Shown: piece by piece, positions 33,169 to 41,324 of the stretch
Numbering within the stretch: position 1 is the first letter of the stretch
Layout of the letters: each line of letters opens with the position of its first letter
Assembly (NCBI GenBank): GCA_964440495.1
Contig: CAYTSD010000008.1
Location: 1-48,390 of the forward strand
DNA: 48,390 nt
Direction of reading: 5' to 3'
From: Benthortus sp964440495
Lineage (GTDB): Archaea > Thermoproteota > Nitrososphaeria_A > Caldarchaeales > Wolframiiraptoraceae
Program-made: the position numbers and the translations under genes
Notes under the pieces: generated by a model
What the model was told of the DNA's origin: nothing
The model's database searches: none
The model's input: only the letters and a program-made list of their open reading frames with translations

Positions 33169-33178
33169 TTTCTTTTTC
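33169..33178 (+). terminator. T-rich tract after the secreted-protein gene
   Basis: TTTCTTTTTC-like run within 15 bp of the stop codon; typical of archaeal termination sites. Confidence 0.4.
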
Positions 33179-33221
33179 TAAAACATTAAAGATACCTCTA
33201 ACAGCTTACTGTGAAGCGGAT

Positions 33222-33689
33222 ATGCCGCGGAGGAAGATAGTTCTAACGTCTGGCGCATTTGACCTCCTTCACCCAGGACATTTGAAGATGCTTGAGGAAG
33301 CTAAGAGGAGAGGCGGCCCCGGCGCTAGGCTCATAGTTGTATTGGCTAGGGATGAGACCGTTAGAAGGAATAAGGGGAGAGAGCCTATCTTCAACGAGAA
33401 GCTAAGGAAGTATATGGTCTCGATGCTCAAGCCTGTTGACGAGGTTATTCTCGGTTCCAAGCCATTCTCCTTCGAGAAAATTATTAGAAAGGTTAAGCCG
33501 GATATAGTTGTCTTCGGATATGACCAGGTTGAGTTGATGGAGAGGTTCAAGAAATTCTGTAAGGAGAAGAATGTTCATGTGAAGGTTGTGAAGGCGAGGA
33601 GATACCGTGTAAAAGAGCTTGACAGCAGTTCTAACGTGATAAAGAGGGTTTTAGAGGTTGCGAGGTGTGGGGAAAGAGGGCACGCTTAA
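33222..33689 (+). CDS. ribL: Archaeal FAD synthetase / cytidylyltransferase-like (RibL)
   Basis: 155 aa nucleotidyltransferase. SGAFDLLHPGHLKML carries the HxGH motif, ARDETVRRNKGREP the ribose/phosphate loop, and the distal SSSNVIKRVLE takes the place of ISST-x-x-R. This length and order fit archaeal RibL, which joins FMN and ATP to FAD. The riboflavin kinase gene faces it at the 3' end, so the two steps riboflavin to FMN to FAD are encoded side by side. Its last 59 bp overlap that gene. Confidence 0.88.
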   Translation: MPRRKIVLTSGAFDLLHPGHLKMLEEAKRRGGPGARLIVVLARDETVRRNKGREPIFNEKLRKYMVSMLKPVDEVILGSKPFSFEKIIRKVKPDIVVFGYDQVELMERFKKFCKEKNVHVKVVKARRYRVKELDSSSNVIKRVLEVARCGERGHA

Positions 33690-34428
33690 TAGAGTTTGCC
33701 TGCCGCTCTGACTCAAGCTCAGCTACAGCATTCTTATAGAATGGAGCCGACTCGAGTGAAACCTTCAGAAACACTTTATCCCCATCCTTCAGCCCATACT
33801 TCCCCCTAAGATAGATTGGTGCAATAACCTCTACAACATCCTTCTCATAGTGGGTGCGGTCGATGAATATTATTGCCGCCTCCTGTTCATCGTTGAAGAG
33901 CGCCTTAATGCATCTTGCTCCACCGTAGGTTCTTTTACCATTGCTGAATCCATCTATTCTTATGTTCGCCAGCTTCTCTAGGAGCATTCTATTGACGATC
34001 GAGTCTCTTGAGTAGAGCCTAAGGTTCAGGGTTCCTGGATAGGGTTTGAACCCAACCCGCTCCTCTATCTGCTTGAGATATCTATCGATTCCAAGATAGT
34101 AGGAGCCCTCCCCCATTCCTGTGAAGACTCTCCCCTCAATCCTTATCTCGACTGGACGTTCAAAGATGCTCTTTAAGGCGAGATAGAGGTTCCGAAGCTC
34201 CTCAACTCCTTTCCCAGTCAATCTCACATAACCCGTCTTCCCAACTATTCTTCTCTCTAAATACCCTTGCCTCTCAAGTTGGATTAGGAGCCTTGAGGCT
34301 GACTGCTGCGAGGTTCCAAGCTGGCGGGCGAGCTCCGGGGTCGATACCCTAAGGCTTTTCACGAAGGCGTTGTTCTGAGCGAGGTGGATTAGGAGTTTCT
34401 CCTTAAGGTTGAGTAGGTTCATAATCAT
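33631..34428 (-). CDS. ribK: CTP-dependent riboflavin kinase with N-terminal winged helix
   Basis: 265 aa. Residues 1-95 form a winged helix (VSTPELARQLGTSQQSASRLLIQLERQGYLERRIVG) as in archaeal RibK/RibR regulators. Residues 100-235 are the archaeal CTP-dependent riboflavin kinase, with GRVFTGMGEGSYYLGIDRYLKQIEERVGFKPYPGTLNLRL and RTYGGARCIKA. It is both enzyme and probable repressor of riboflavin genes. The tail after residue 240 (Ser/Lys/Pro-rich) lies in the overlap with ribL and is probably not structured. Confidence 0.92.
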   Translation of the reverse strand: MIMNLLNLKEKLLIHLAQNNAFVKSLRVSTPELARQLGTSQQSASRLLIQLERQGYLERRIVGKTGYVRLTGKGVEELRNLYLALKSIFERPVEIRIEGRVFTGMGEGSYYLGIDRYLKQIEERVGFKPYPGTLNLRLYSRDSIVNRMLLEKLANIRIDGFSNGKRTYGGARCIKALFNDEQEAAIIFIDRTHYEKDVVEVIAPIYLRGKYGLKDGDKVFLKVSLESAPFYKNAVAELESERQANSIKRALFPHTSQPLKPSLSR

Positions 34429-34485
34429 TACAGCGTTATAATCTACTCCCTAATTAACCTACCCCACTAACCCAGCTCCGAGCCC

Positions 34486-35091
34486 TTAGAGCTGGATAGT
34501 CTGGTTAACCTTCAACCCCTCGGAGGTGAAGACGAGGAGGTCTATCCCGTTGCCGCTTGCAGCGTCCCTCGATATCGAGGCCTTGACAGCCTTCACGGCA
34601 AGCTCCCTCAACTCCTCAGCCCCCATATCAGGCTTGTAGGCGCTCTCTATCACGCCTATAGCTATCTCAGCTCCAGAGCCCACCACCGCGTAGTCATCCT
34701 CTATCATCGAGCCTAAGGGGTCGAGGACTACCACATGGCCTCCACTCGTATCGAATCCACCGACAACCGTCTCAGCCAGGTAGGGTAGAAACCTGCTGCT
34801 GAAGAGGTAGTTTGAGAGTATCTTGGCCACCGTTCTAACCTCAGGCTCCCTCCCATAGGTGTAGCGGTAGATACTCGCCTCGGCCTGAGCCTCCTTAATC
34901 AGGCTCTGCATATCCCCTACAAGGCCTGCGCAGGCCGCTCCTATCTTAGGGGTGATCTGGAAGACCTTTCTAACGGTCTTGCTTACAACGAAGTATCCGT
35001 AGGTGAGCCTCTTCTCGGAGGCTAAGACTACCGCGTCCTTCCCCCTTATCCCGAGGGTTGTCGCACCTGGATACGGGTAAGGTAAACCCAT
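34486..35091 (-). CDS. psmB: Proteasome beta subunit with Ala at the nucleophile position (probably inactive)
   Basis: 201 aa. A 9-residue propeptide MGLPYPYPG precedes ATTLGIRGKDAVVLASEKR. Aligning Glu17 (SEKR) and Lys33 (RKVF) with the Thermoplasma enzyme puts Ala, not Thr, at position 1; the codon is GCG. Ser130-equivalent (GSG) and the SRDAASG block around Asp167 are kept. It should assemble in the 20S beta ring but not cleave peptides or its own propeptide. Crenarchaeal species carry paired active and inactive beta subunits. The active partner is not in the window. It lies 41 bp after the SAM hydrolase gene. Confidence 0.9.
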   Translation of the reverse strand: MGLPYPYPGATTLGIRGKDAVVLASEKRLTYGYFVVSKTVRKVFQITPKIGAACAGLVGDMQSLIKEAQAEASIYRYTYGREPEVRTVAKILSNYLFSSRFLPYLAETVVGGFDTSGGHVVVLDPLGSMIEDDYAVVGSGAEIAIGVIESAYKPDMGAEELRELAVKAVKASISRDAASGNGIDLLVFTSEGLKVNQTIQL

Positions 35092-35132
35092 CCTAGATTC
35101 ACTCTCCTCCCTCTAGGAAACCCGCCCTCCTC

Positions 35133-35951
35133 TTAACCCTTTAGAATAGACGTATTCTTGGCCGCTGAGATTCTAACCCTGTCACCGGGTTTGAGCCTGA
35201 ACCTCTCCGCGGCGCTTCCCCGGTTTATGGCCAGCTCCACGTAGCCTGAGCCGCCTACGGTGAGGAGAGGCTCCCCCTCCTCGACGAACCCATAAGCCCT
35301 CCTAAACCCACACACTATCTCCCCGCCTCTGAAGGAGAGCCTCAAGCGCTCGGAGCCGAGGACCTTAGATAGAAGCTCAGGCCTAAGGTTTGTGACTAGG
35401 TTTCCGAAGCGGTCTACATGCATTACTATGGCCTCTATGACTCCATCTCTCACAAGGGGTTGGGGAAGCTCCATCCTCCTATAATCATCGACCTGCCTCC
35501 CAATCTCCTCTAAGCTCATGCCCGCTGCAAGTCTTCCAACCACGTGGGCGAAGACATCTCTCCCGTGGAAGGTCTCCGAGACCCTTGGAGGAAGCCTGTC
35601 CTCGTCAATCCAGTAGGCCGCCTCCAATCCAAGCCTTTCAGCCGCTGGAACCATGAACCCTGTGTCAGGGCCTATGAAGAGGTCTCCCCTCACCGTTTCG
35701 AGGACTATTCCACATCTCTTGGAGCCGACCCCCGGGTCGACCACGCAGAGGTGGATTGTTCCTGGAGGCATGTAGGGTGCGTAGGATGCGAGGAGGAATG
35801 CTGCCTCAAGCTCGTTGAAGGGTTCAACCTCATGCGTTACATCGATTAGCAGCGCATCTTCCCTATAGGAGAGTATCACGGCCTTCATCTGAGCCACATA
35901 GGGGTCACGTGTCCCAAAGTCTGTTAGGAGAGCCACTATAGGCCTCTTCAT
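35133..35951 (-). CDS. SAM hydrolase / SAM hydroxide adenosyltransferase family (DUF62)
   Basis: 272 aa related to fluorinase and chlorinase but of the hydrolytic type, splitting S-adenosylmethionine to adenosine and methionine. Seen are TDFGTRDPYVAQMK with the SAM-binding Asp, DPGVGS, FIGPDTGF and FHGRDVFAHV. The C-terminal domain begins near VMHVDRFGNLVTNL. I chose ATG 35951 over GTG 35963: a GGAGG lies 5 nt before it and it starts just after the DUF167 stop. Middle gene of a leftward operon DUF167, SAM hydrolase, proteasome beta. Confidence 0.9.
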   Translation of the reverse strand: MKRPIVALLTDFGTRDPYVAQMKAVILSYREDALLIDVTHEVEPFNELEAAFLLASYAPYMPPGTIHLCVVDPGVGSKRCGIVLETVRGDLFIGPDTGFMVPAAERLGLEAAYWIDEDRLPPRVSETFHGRDVFAHVVGRLAAGMSLEEIGRQVDDYRRMELPQPLVRDGVIEAIVMHVDRFGNLVTNLRPELLSKVLGSERLRLSFRGGEIVCGFRRAYGFVEEGEPLLTVGGSGYVELAINRGSAAERFRLKPGDRVRISAAKNTSILKG

Positions 35952-35952
35952 C

Positions 35953-36252
35953 CTAGCCTCCACCCAGCTCTATCCTTACAACCTTCTCTCTACTCTTAAA
36001 CCCCTTCACGATCACTACACTTGACTTTGGAACTCGATAATGCTTTGAGAGGAGTTCTATGAGTCTCTTATTCGCCTTTCCAGCTCTTGGAGGGGCTGAA
36101 ACCCTTACAACAAGCACGCCATTTTCCTCCTCGACCCCTTCATGGGTTGAGCTTGGATAAACCCTTACATGGATTAGTTTCTCTCCCAACTCTAGGTCTA
36201 CGCTGGACGCGCTTGGTTTAAAGTCTATGCGCTTCCCTTTTCTCTTAAGCAT
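35953..36252 (-). CDS. DUF167 / UPF0235 (YggU-like) protein
   Basis: 99 aa from ATG 36252. The core VRVYPSSTHEGVEEENGVLVVRVSAPPRAGKANKRLIELLSKHYRVPKSSVVIVKGFKSREKVVRI is the complete family signature. It is a small alpha-beta fold conserved in all domains with unknown role. A longer frame to 36324 would run deep into the opposing gene and is unlikely. The start codon shares the bases CATG with the start of the divergent nuclease gene. Confidence 0.87.
   Translation of the reverse strand: MLKRKGKRIDFKPSASSVDLELGEKLIHVRVYPSSTHEGVEEENGVLVVRVSAPPRAGKANKRLIELLSKHYRVPKSSVVIVKGFKSREKVVRIELGGG
36217..36222 (+). promoter_or_regulatory. TATA-like element of the ATP-cone nuclease gene, inside the DUF167 gene
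   Basis: TTTAAA within GGTTTAAAGT, 29-34 bp before ATG 36251; supports that leaderless start. Confidence 0.45.
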
Positions 36253-37084
36253 GTTAAGGGTTAGGAAGGCTGATGGGAGACTCGAGGAATTCGATAAGCG
36301 GAAGGTGGTTAGAACATGTCTCAAACTCAGGGTTGGTCGGAGGGAGGCTGAGAGGATAGCCGAGGAGGTTGAGAGGGAGATATATGACGGGATTCCAACA
36401 AGTAGGATACTTGACCTGGTTTATGAGAAGGTCAGGGAGCTGAGGCCGAGTCTCAGGCACGCTCACGACCTCCGGGAATCAATCGCCATGCTCCGCCCGA
36501 AACCAGACTTCGAGCAATACATCAGGCTGGTGCTGGAGTCTATCGGCTACAGAGTTGAGGGGAACAAGATTCTAGAGGGTAGATGCGTTGACCACGAGAT
36601 AGACGGTGTAGCCGTGAAAGGTGACGAGACCCTTCTACTCGAGGTTAAGCATCACGTAAACCATCACACCTACACAGGCATGGACGTCTTCCTAGAGGTT
36701 TGGGCATCTCTCCAAGACCTCGTCGAGGGCTTCAGACTGGGACTCCACGGCTACAACTTCACCAACGCCCTAATAGCATGCAATACAAAGATCTCCGACC
36801 ATGCTGAACGTTACGCTCGCTGTAAGGGGTTGAAGTATATGGGCTGGCGCTACCCTAAGGCCCTCAGCCTCGAGGAGATTGTTGAGAAGAACCAGCTCTA
36901 TCCAATAACCATGCTGAGAGGTGTTGAGAGCCATGTATTGGAGAGGCTTGGAGACCTCGGGATAGTAACTCTACGCCAGCTCCTAGAGATGAGCTCCGAG
37001 GAGCTTAGAGAACTCCCAATCGATAGCGAGACTCTAAGAGAGCTTGTAGCCAAAGCTGAAAGTGTTCTTGAGAAGGGAAGGTAG
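36251..37084 (+). CDS. ATP-cone protein with PD-(D/E)XK nuclease and helix-hairpin-helix domains
   Basis: 277 aa. Residues 1-85 are an ATP-cone, the nucleotide-sensing domain of ribonucleotide reductases and NrdR (LRVRKADGRLEEFDKRKVVR, then IYDGIPTSRILDLVYEKV). Residues 86-210 form a Mrr-like restriction-endonuclease fold, with Asp118 (EIDG), Glu131 and Lys133 (LLEVKHH) as the metal site. Residues about 220-270 contain two HhH-like turns (LERLGDLGIVTLRQLLEM). ATG 36251 is favoured over 36227 by the TATA box and the family N-terminus. RtcA follows 35 bp later. Probably a nucleotide-controlled DNA nuclease. Confidence 0.83.
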   Translation: MLRVRKADGRLEEFDKRKVVRTCLKLRVGRREAERIAEEVEREIYDGIPTSRILDLVYEKVRELRPSLRHAHDLRESIAMLRPKPDFEQYIRLVLESIGYRVEGNKILEGRCVDHEIDGVAVKGDETLLLEVKHHVNHHTYTGMDVFLEVWASLQDLVEGFRLGLHGYNFTNALIACNTKISDHAERYARCKGLKYMGWRYPKALSLEEIVEKNQLYPITMLRGVESHVLERLGDLGIVTLRQLLEMSSEELRELPIDSETLRELVAKAESVLEKGR

Positions 37085-37119
37085 ATAACTTCGACGGTTC
37101 TCCTAGATTGGGCGGTAGA

Positions 37120-38187
37120 ATGCTCGTCGAGATAGATGGCTCAATGGGCGAGGGTGGAGGCCAGATACTCCGCAATGCCGTCGCCCTCTCAGCAGTCCTC
37201 CTCAAACCGATACGCGTCTACAACATCAGGGCGAAGCGCAGTAAGCCGGGACTCAGGCCGCAGCACCTCACGGCCGTTAGGGCTGTGGCCGCTCTCTCCT
37301 CAGCCGAGGTCGAGGGTCTCAGAGTTAACTCAACCGAGATAGTGTTCAGGCCGAGGAAGCTTAGGGGTGGGAGGATAAGGTTTGACGCGGGAACCGCTGG
37401 GAGCACAACCCTCATGCTTCAGAGCTTGATGCCCGCCATGGCCTTCAGCTCCTCTGGGGTTGAGGCCGAGCTGAGGGGAGGAACCAACAACCCGATGGCT
37501 CCGCCTGTCGAGTATCTCCGAGATGTCCTAACACCTACTCTGAGAAGGATGGGAGGGGTCTTCGAGGTTGAGCTCGTGAGAAGAGGCTTTTACCCGAGGG
37601 GAGGAGGGATAGTTAGGGCGAGGTCTCAGCCCGTCGAGCAGCTCAAGCCCATAAACCTGACAAGGTTCGACGGCGTAAAGCGGATAACCGGGATAAGCTA
37701 TAGCAGCAGGCTTCCAGGCCACATAGTTGAGCGGATGGCCTCCACAGCTGAGCAGATTCTCCGCAGGGAAGGCTACCAGGTTGAGGTTAAGCGGGAAGCC
37801 CTCCAGTCAGGAGACCCTAGATGCGCGCTCGACCCAGGATGCGGGATAATCCTAGTGGCGGAGCTGGGTTCAGGGGCGCTCATGGCCGCTGACAGCCTCG
37901 GAGCGAGGGGAGTCCCAGCCGAGAGGGTTGGAGAGGAGGCTGCCCAAACCCTCCTAAAACAGTTGAAGACCAAGGCGCCGGTAGATAGGCATCTCGGAGA
38001 CCAGCTGGTTATCTGGGCATGCTTGGCCAACGGCGTCTCAGAGTACAGGGTCTCGGAGCTTACAACCCACACCACCACAAGCATCGAACTCTGCAAGCTT
38101 ATGGCTGGGTGCGAGACACGGGTTAAGGGAAGAGTTGGAGAACCAGCCACAGTCAAGATAAAGGGCATAGGGCTTCATAGGGGATGA
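37120..38187 (+). CDS. rtcA: RNA 3'-terminal phosphate cyclase
   Basis: 355 aa from ATG 37120; an in-frame TTG at 37108 would add four residues. Start block IDGSMGEGGGQILRNAVALS, then RPQHLTAVRA, FDAGTAGSTTLMLQSLMP and RGGTNNPMAPP. The C-terminal THTTTSIELCKLM contains the adenylated His (H of TTHTTT). The enzyme turns RNA 3'-phosphates into 2',3'-cyclic phosphates. In the same direction and close to the ATP-cone nuclease, so a joint role in nucleic-acid end processing is possible. Confidence 0.95.
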   Translation: MLVEIDGSMGEGGGQILRNAVALSAVLLKPIRVYNIRAKRSKPGLRPQHLTAVRAVAALSSAEVEGLRVNSTEIVFRPRKLRGGRIRFDAGTAGSTTLMLQSLMPAMAFSSSGVEAELRGGTNNPMAPPVEYLRDVLTPTLRRMGGVFEVELVRRGFYPRGGGIVRARSQPVEQLKPINLTRFDGVKRITGISYSSRLPGHIVERMASTAEQILRREGYQVEVKREALQSGDPRCALDPGCGIILVAELGSGALMAADSLGARGVPAERVGEEAAQTLLKQLKTKAPVDRHLGDQLVIWACLANGVSEYRVSELTTHTTTSIELCKLMAGCETRVKGRVGEPATVKIKGIGLHRG

Positions 38188-38223
38188 TTCGTTAAAATAC
38201 TGGGAACCGGGGCTGGAGATAGG

Positions 38224-38742
38224 TTGAAGCGCGGGTTATTTGTTGGGAGGTTTCAGCCGCCTCACCTAGGCCATCTACACGCAATCAGGCAGGCTCTAAA
38301 AGACTGCGACGAACTCATAGTTGCCGTTGGGAGCGCACAGTACAGCCACACCTTCGAGAACCCATTCACGGCGGGCGAGAGAATCGAGATGCTTAGACTA
38401 GCATTCCAGGAGGCTGGGATAGGTCTAGAGAGGCTGCTGATAATCCCGGTTCCCGATATTGGGGAGCATGGCCTCTGGGTCGCCAAGGTCGTCTCCTTCA
38501 CCCCAAGCTTCCAAGTAGTCTACACGAACAATCATCTCGTTAAGAGGCTTTTCGAGGAGGCTGGATACGAGGTGAAGCAGCTCGTCCTCTACAAGAGGGA
38601 GAAGGAGATGGGCACGATAATCAGGAAACGGATGCTCACTGGAGAGGAGTGGGAGAACCTAGTCCCCAAATCAGTGGCAGAATATATCAAAAAGATTAAA
38701 GGTGTGGAGAGAATCAGGGAGATCTCCAAGGGAGACTTCTAG
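38224..38742 (+). CDS. nadM: Archaeal nicotinamide-nucleotide adenylyltransferase
   Basis: 172 aa. The nucleotidyltransferase core is VGRFQPPHLGHLHAI (HxGH), with VGSAQYSHTFENPFTAGERIEMLRLA and a C-terminal GTIIRKRMLTGEEWENLVPKSV, where the ISSTxIR-type helix has become MGTIIR as in archaeal NadM. It makes NAD from NMN and ATP. TTG start; TATA-like TTAAAATAC near 38193-38201. Fourth of a rightward series of mostly separate genes. Confidence 0.93.
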   Translation: MKRGLFVGRFQPPHLGHLHAIRQALKDCDELIVAVGSAQYSHTFENPFTAGERIEMLRLAFQEAGIGLERLLIIPVPDIGEHGLWVAKVVSFTPSFQVVYTNNHLVKRLFEEAGYEVKQLVLYKREKEMGTIIRKRMLTGEEWENLVPKSVAEYIKKIKGVERIREISKGDF

Positions 38743-38748
38743 CAACTC

Positions 38749-38754
38749 TTTTTT
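38749..38754 (+). terminator. T run after nadM
   Basis: Six consecutive T, 7 bp after the stop. Probably ends the nadM transcript. Confidence 0.4.
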
Positions 38755-38766
38755 AGAAGTTATTAG

Positions 38767-38791
38767 GAAGCGTGTAGCGGTGAGACGCTTC
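38767..38791. other. Stem-loop in the nadM-pth2 gap
   Basis: GAAGCGT (38767-38773) pairs with ACGCTTC (38785-38791), a 7-bp stem and 11-nt loop, in a 91-bp gap without a gene. It may be part of the pth2 control region or a small RNA; nothing more can be said. Confidence 0.3.
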
Positions 38792-38833
38792 GAGCCAAAG
38801 CTAGACGAGGTCTTGACCTAGAAGGCGGTTTAG

Positions 38834-39196
38834 ATGATGGTTTTCCGATACAAGCAGGTGATAGTCGTTAGAGCCGATCTCAGGATGAGCGTGGGGAAGA
38901 CCGCGGCCCAAGTCGCCCATGCAGCTGTCTCAGCGGCGGAGGAGTGTAGGAGAACCCGCCCCGAATGGTTTAGGGAGTGGGTTCGGGAGGGCCAGAAGAA
39001 GGTTGTCCTCAAGGTCTCTGGGGAGAGGGAGCTTAGAAGGCTTCTGGAGCATGCCCGCGCACTCGGCCTCCCAGCATCCCTAATCGAGGACGCGGGGCTC
39101 ACGGAGCTTCCACCAGGCACGGTGACAGCCCTCGGAATAGGGCCAGCTCCCGTGGAGCTTGTTGATAGGGTGACTGGAACGCTTCCACTGCTCTGA
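38834..39196 (+). CDS. pth2: Peptidyl-tRNA hydrolase, Pth2 type
   Basis: 120 aa archaeal/eukaryotic peptidyl-tRNA hydrolase that recycles tRNA from drop-off peptides. Core KQVIVVRADLRMSVGKTAAQVAHAAVSAA, then VVLKVSGERELRRLLEHA and IEDAGLTELPPGTVTALGIGPAP. Conserved Lys, Gln and His of the active site are in place. Two adjacent ATG codons (38834, 38837). TruD begins 13 bp later. Confidence 0.95.
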   Translation: MMVFRYKQVIVVRADLRMSVGKTAAQVAHAAVSAAEECRRTRPEWFREWVREGQKKVVLKVSGERELRRLLEHARALGLPASLIEDAGLTELPPGTVTALGIGPAPVELVDRVTGTLPLL

Positions 39197-39209
39197 GAGT
39201 GAGGTCTAG

Positions 39210-40619
39210 ATGGACGGCTACAAGCCTCAGCTAACAAGCCTCAGACCCATGGATGTTGAGCCGTTCATAGGGATTGAAGGCTATGCCTCCAAGACCCCTG
39301 GGGTCGGCGGGGTTGTAAAGGAGAGGCCTGAAGACTTCCTCACATGGGAGACCCTCCTAAATGGCTTGGACGCTAGGAAGGCCTACGAGTCTCCTACAGG
39401 TGTCGTGGGCGGGGTAGGCGGGCTCCTGCTCGCCGTTCTCTGGAAGAGGGGTATAGATACGATTAGAGCCTCAACGGTTATCGCCCGCGCCCTCGGAGTT
39501 AAGCCGAGCGCCCTAAGCTTCTGCGGGATAAAGGATAAGATGAGTGTCTCATGGCAGTTCATCACGCTCCCCCAGTCTCTGATAAACACCGAAGAAACAC
39601 TGGAGATAGGGGATGTAATCAGGGTTAAGCCTCTTAGGCTCTATGGTAGGAGGCTGAGCTCAAGAGACCTGGCCTACAACAACTTCGAGGTCACCGTGAG
39701 GCAGGTGAGCGCCGATGTAGAGGTTCTCGGAGAGTGTCTCAGGCAGCTTAGCGTCCACGGTCTCCCAAACTTCTACGGCCACCAGAGATTCGGCGTCACC
39801 CGGCCGATAACCCCGATAGTTGGGAGGCTGATAATGGAGGGTAGGCTGGAGGAGGCGGTCTCAGCCTTCCTAGCAGACTATTCACCTCTTGAGAATAAGC
39901 TGAACAGGGAAGCCCGTAAACATCTCCTAGAGTCGTGGGACCTAGAATGGGCTTCCAAGAACTTCCCACATAGCCTTAGATATGAGAGGGAGATTATACG
40001 GTACCTACTTGAGAATCCAGGAGACTATGTCGGCGCCCTACGCTCGCTCCCGCTCAGGCTTAGGAGGCTTCTAGTGGAGTCGGTCGCAGCCCTAATCTTC
40101 AACAAGACGTTGTCGAGGCTTCTCCTCTCCGGAGAGAGTCTAAGTGAACCCGAGGTAGGCGACATCGTGGTTCCAATAGGCTTGGGTGGGAGACCTGAGA
40201 GGGGGAGAAGGATTAGGGTTAGAACCTCGAACCTGAACCAGATTAGAAGGCTTGTAAAGGAGGGGAAGCTTGTAACAGCCCTCCCAGTCCCAGGATACCT
40301 TACAGAGATTCCGAGAAGCAGGAAGGGGGACGCCTTAGAGGAATGCCTAAAGGAGCTTGGAGTAGAGTTGAAGATGTTTAGGGTAAGACTGCTGCCAGAA
40401 GCCTCAACCAGAGGCTCCATAAGACCCATAGTCACCCCCTCATGGAGCTGCAAAACCCTACATATGGAGCCCCATCAACTAGTTCTAGGGATGAGGCTGC
40501 CGCCTGGAAGCTATGCGACAATCCTACTGAGAGAGCTTATGAAGCCTGAGACCCCTCTCTCCTACATAGGAACCAAAACACCTAATAATCGTGGAAGAGA
40601 AGACGACATGAACCGATGA
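39210..40619 (+). CDS. truD: tRNA pseudouridine synthase TruD
   Basis: 469 aa. TruD-type enzyme that forms pseudouridine 13 (and archaeal position 35-type sites). The N-terminal KERPEDFLTWE, the motif FCGIKDKMSVSWQ with the catalytic Asp in KDK, then LPNFYGHQRFG, the TruD signature. The long TRUD insertion domain fills the middle. The length is within the archaeal range. The end overlaps the rhomboid start by 4 bp (ATGA). Confidence 0.93.
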   Translation: MDGYKPQLTSLRPMDVEPFIGIEGYASKTPGVGGVVKERPEDFLTWETLLNGLDARKAYESPTGVVGGVGGLLLAVLWKRGIDTIRASTVIARALGVKPSALSFCGIKDKMSVSWQFITLPQSLINTEETLEIGDVIRVKPLRLYGRRLSSRDLAYNNFEVTVRQVSADVEVLGECLRQLSVHGLPNFYGHQRFGVTRPITPIVGRLIMEGRLEEAVSAFLADYSPLENKLNREARKHLLESWDLEWASKNFPHSLRYEREIIRYLLENPGDYVGALRSLPLRLRRLLVESVAALIFNKTLSRLLLSGESLSEPEVGDIVVPIGLGGRPERGRRIRVRTSNLNQIRRLVKEGKLVTALPVPGYLTEIPRSRKGDALEECLKELGVELKMFRVRLLPEASTRGSIRPIVTPSWSCKTLHMEPHQLVLGMRLPPGSYATILLRELMKPETPLSYIGTKTPNNRGREDDMNR

Positions 40620-41275
40620 CAGCATACATTATCCGCTCAAAGAATGCGAACGCCACCTGGGCCATCATAGGAATAAATCTTATAGTAGGATTCATTACAC
40701 TATCCCTACAATACACTTCCCCGAGAGAATTTACATGGATAATAGTTGAATTCGGCTCCATCCCCCTCTACACTGTGAGGTGGATTCAACCCTACAGACT
40801 TCTAACCTCAATGTTCCTCCACGGAAGCTTCATACACCTATTCCTAAACATGTTCGCTCTCTTCATCTTCGGCCCAGATATTGAACGCGTCCTCGGGAAA
40901 GCCCGTTACCTACTCCTATACTTTCTAAGCGGGGTTATGGCAGACATAATCCACGCCTACTTCATAGCGTTCTTCTTCCCCTATAAGCAGCTTCTCCTCG
41001 CACCTGCGATAGGTGCTTCGGGAGCGATCTTCGGGGTCATGGCCGCCTTCGCAGTCCTCTTCCCTTTTAGGAGACTCGTAGTCTTTATGGGGTTCCCAAT
41101 AATTGCTCCAGCAATAGTAGTTATAGTGTTAATGACCCTGATACAGATGGTCTACGCATTCCTCGCACCTTTCTCCCAAGTCGCCTACGCAGCCCATATC
41201 GGAGGCTTCCTCACAGGCCTAATCCTAACCCTAATCTATAAGCCCTCGCTCCGTAGAATACCTCTCTTCTATTAG
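40616..41275 (+). CDS. Rhomboid-family intramembrane serine protease
   Basis: 219 aa with six or seven membrane helices. MFLHGSFIHLFLNMFALFIFG gives the His/Asn of the oxyanion region, GASGAIFGVMAAF carries the catalytic Ser (GxSG), and AYAAHIGGFLTGL the catalytic His. It cleaves transmembrane substrates; the substrates are unknown. Translationally coupled to truD by a 4-bp overlap and 49 bp before nuoB. Confidence 0.92.
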   Translation: MTAYIIRSKNANATWAIIGINLIVGFITLSLQYTSPREFTWIIVEFGSIPLYTVRWIQPYRLLTSMFLHGSFIHLFLNMFALFIFGPDIERVLGKARYLLLYFLSGVMADIIHAYFIAFFFPYKQLLLAPAIGASGAIFGVMAAFAVLFPFRRLVVFMGFPIIAPAIVVIVLMTLIQMVYAFLAPFSQVAYAAHIGGFLTGLILTLIYKPSLRRIPLFY

Positions 41276-41324
41276 GAACCCGGTTTAGTATCCTTAAATC
41301 TGGGCTTTAAGCCTGTTAGAAGGT

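Noticed and set aside
36251..37084. Restriction-modification system
   Set aside because: The nuclease fold is clear, but no methyltransferase or specificity gene is near and it is fused to an ATP-cone.
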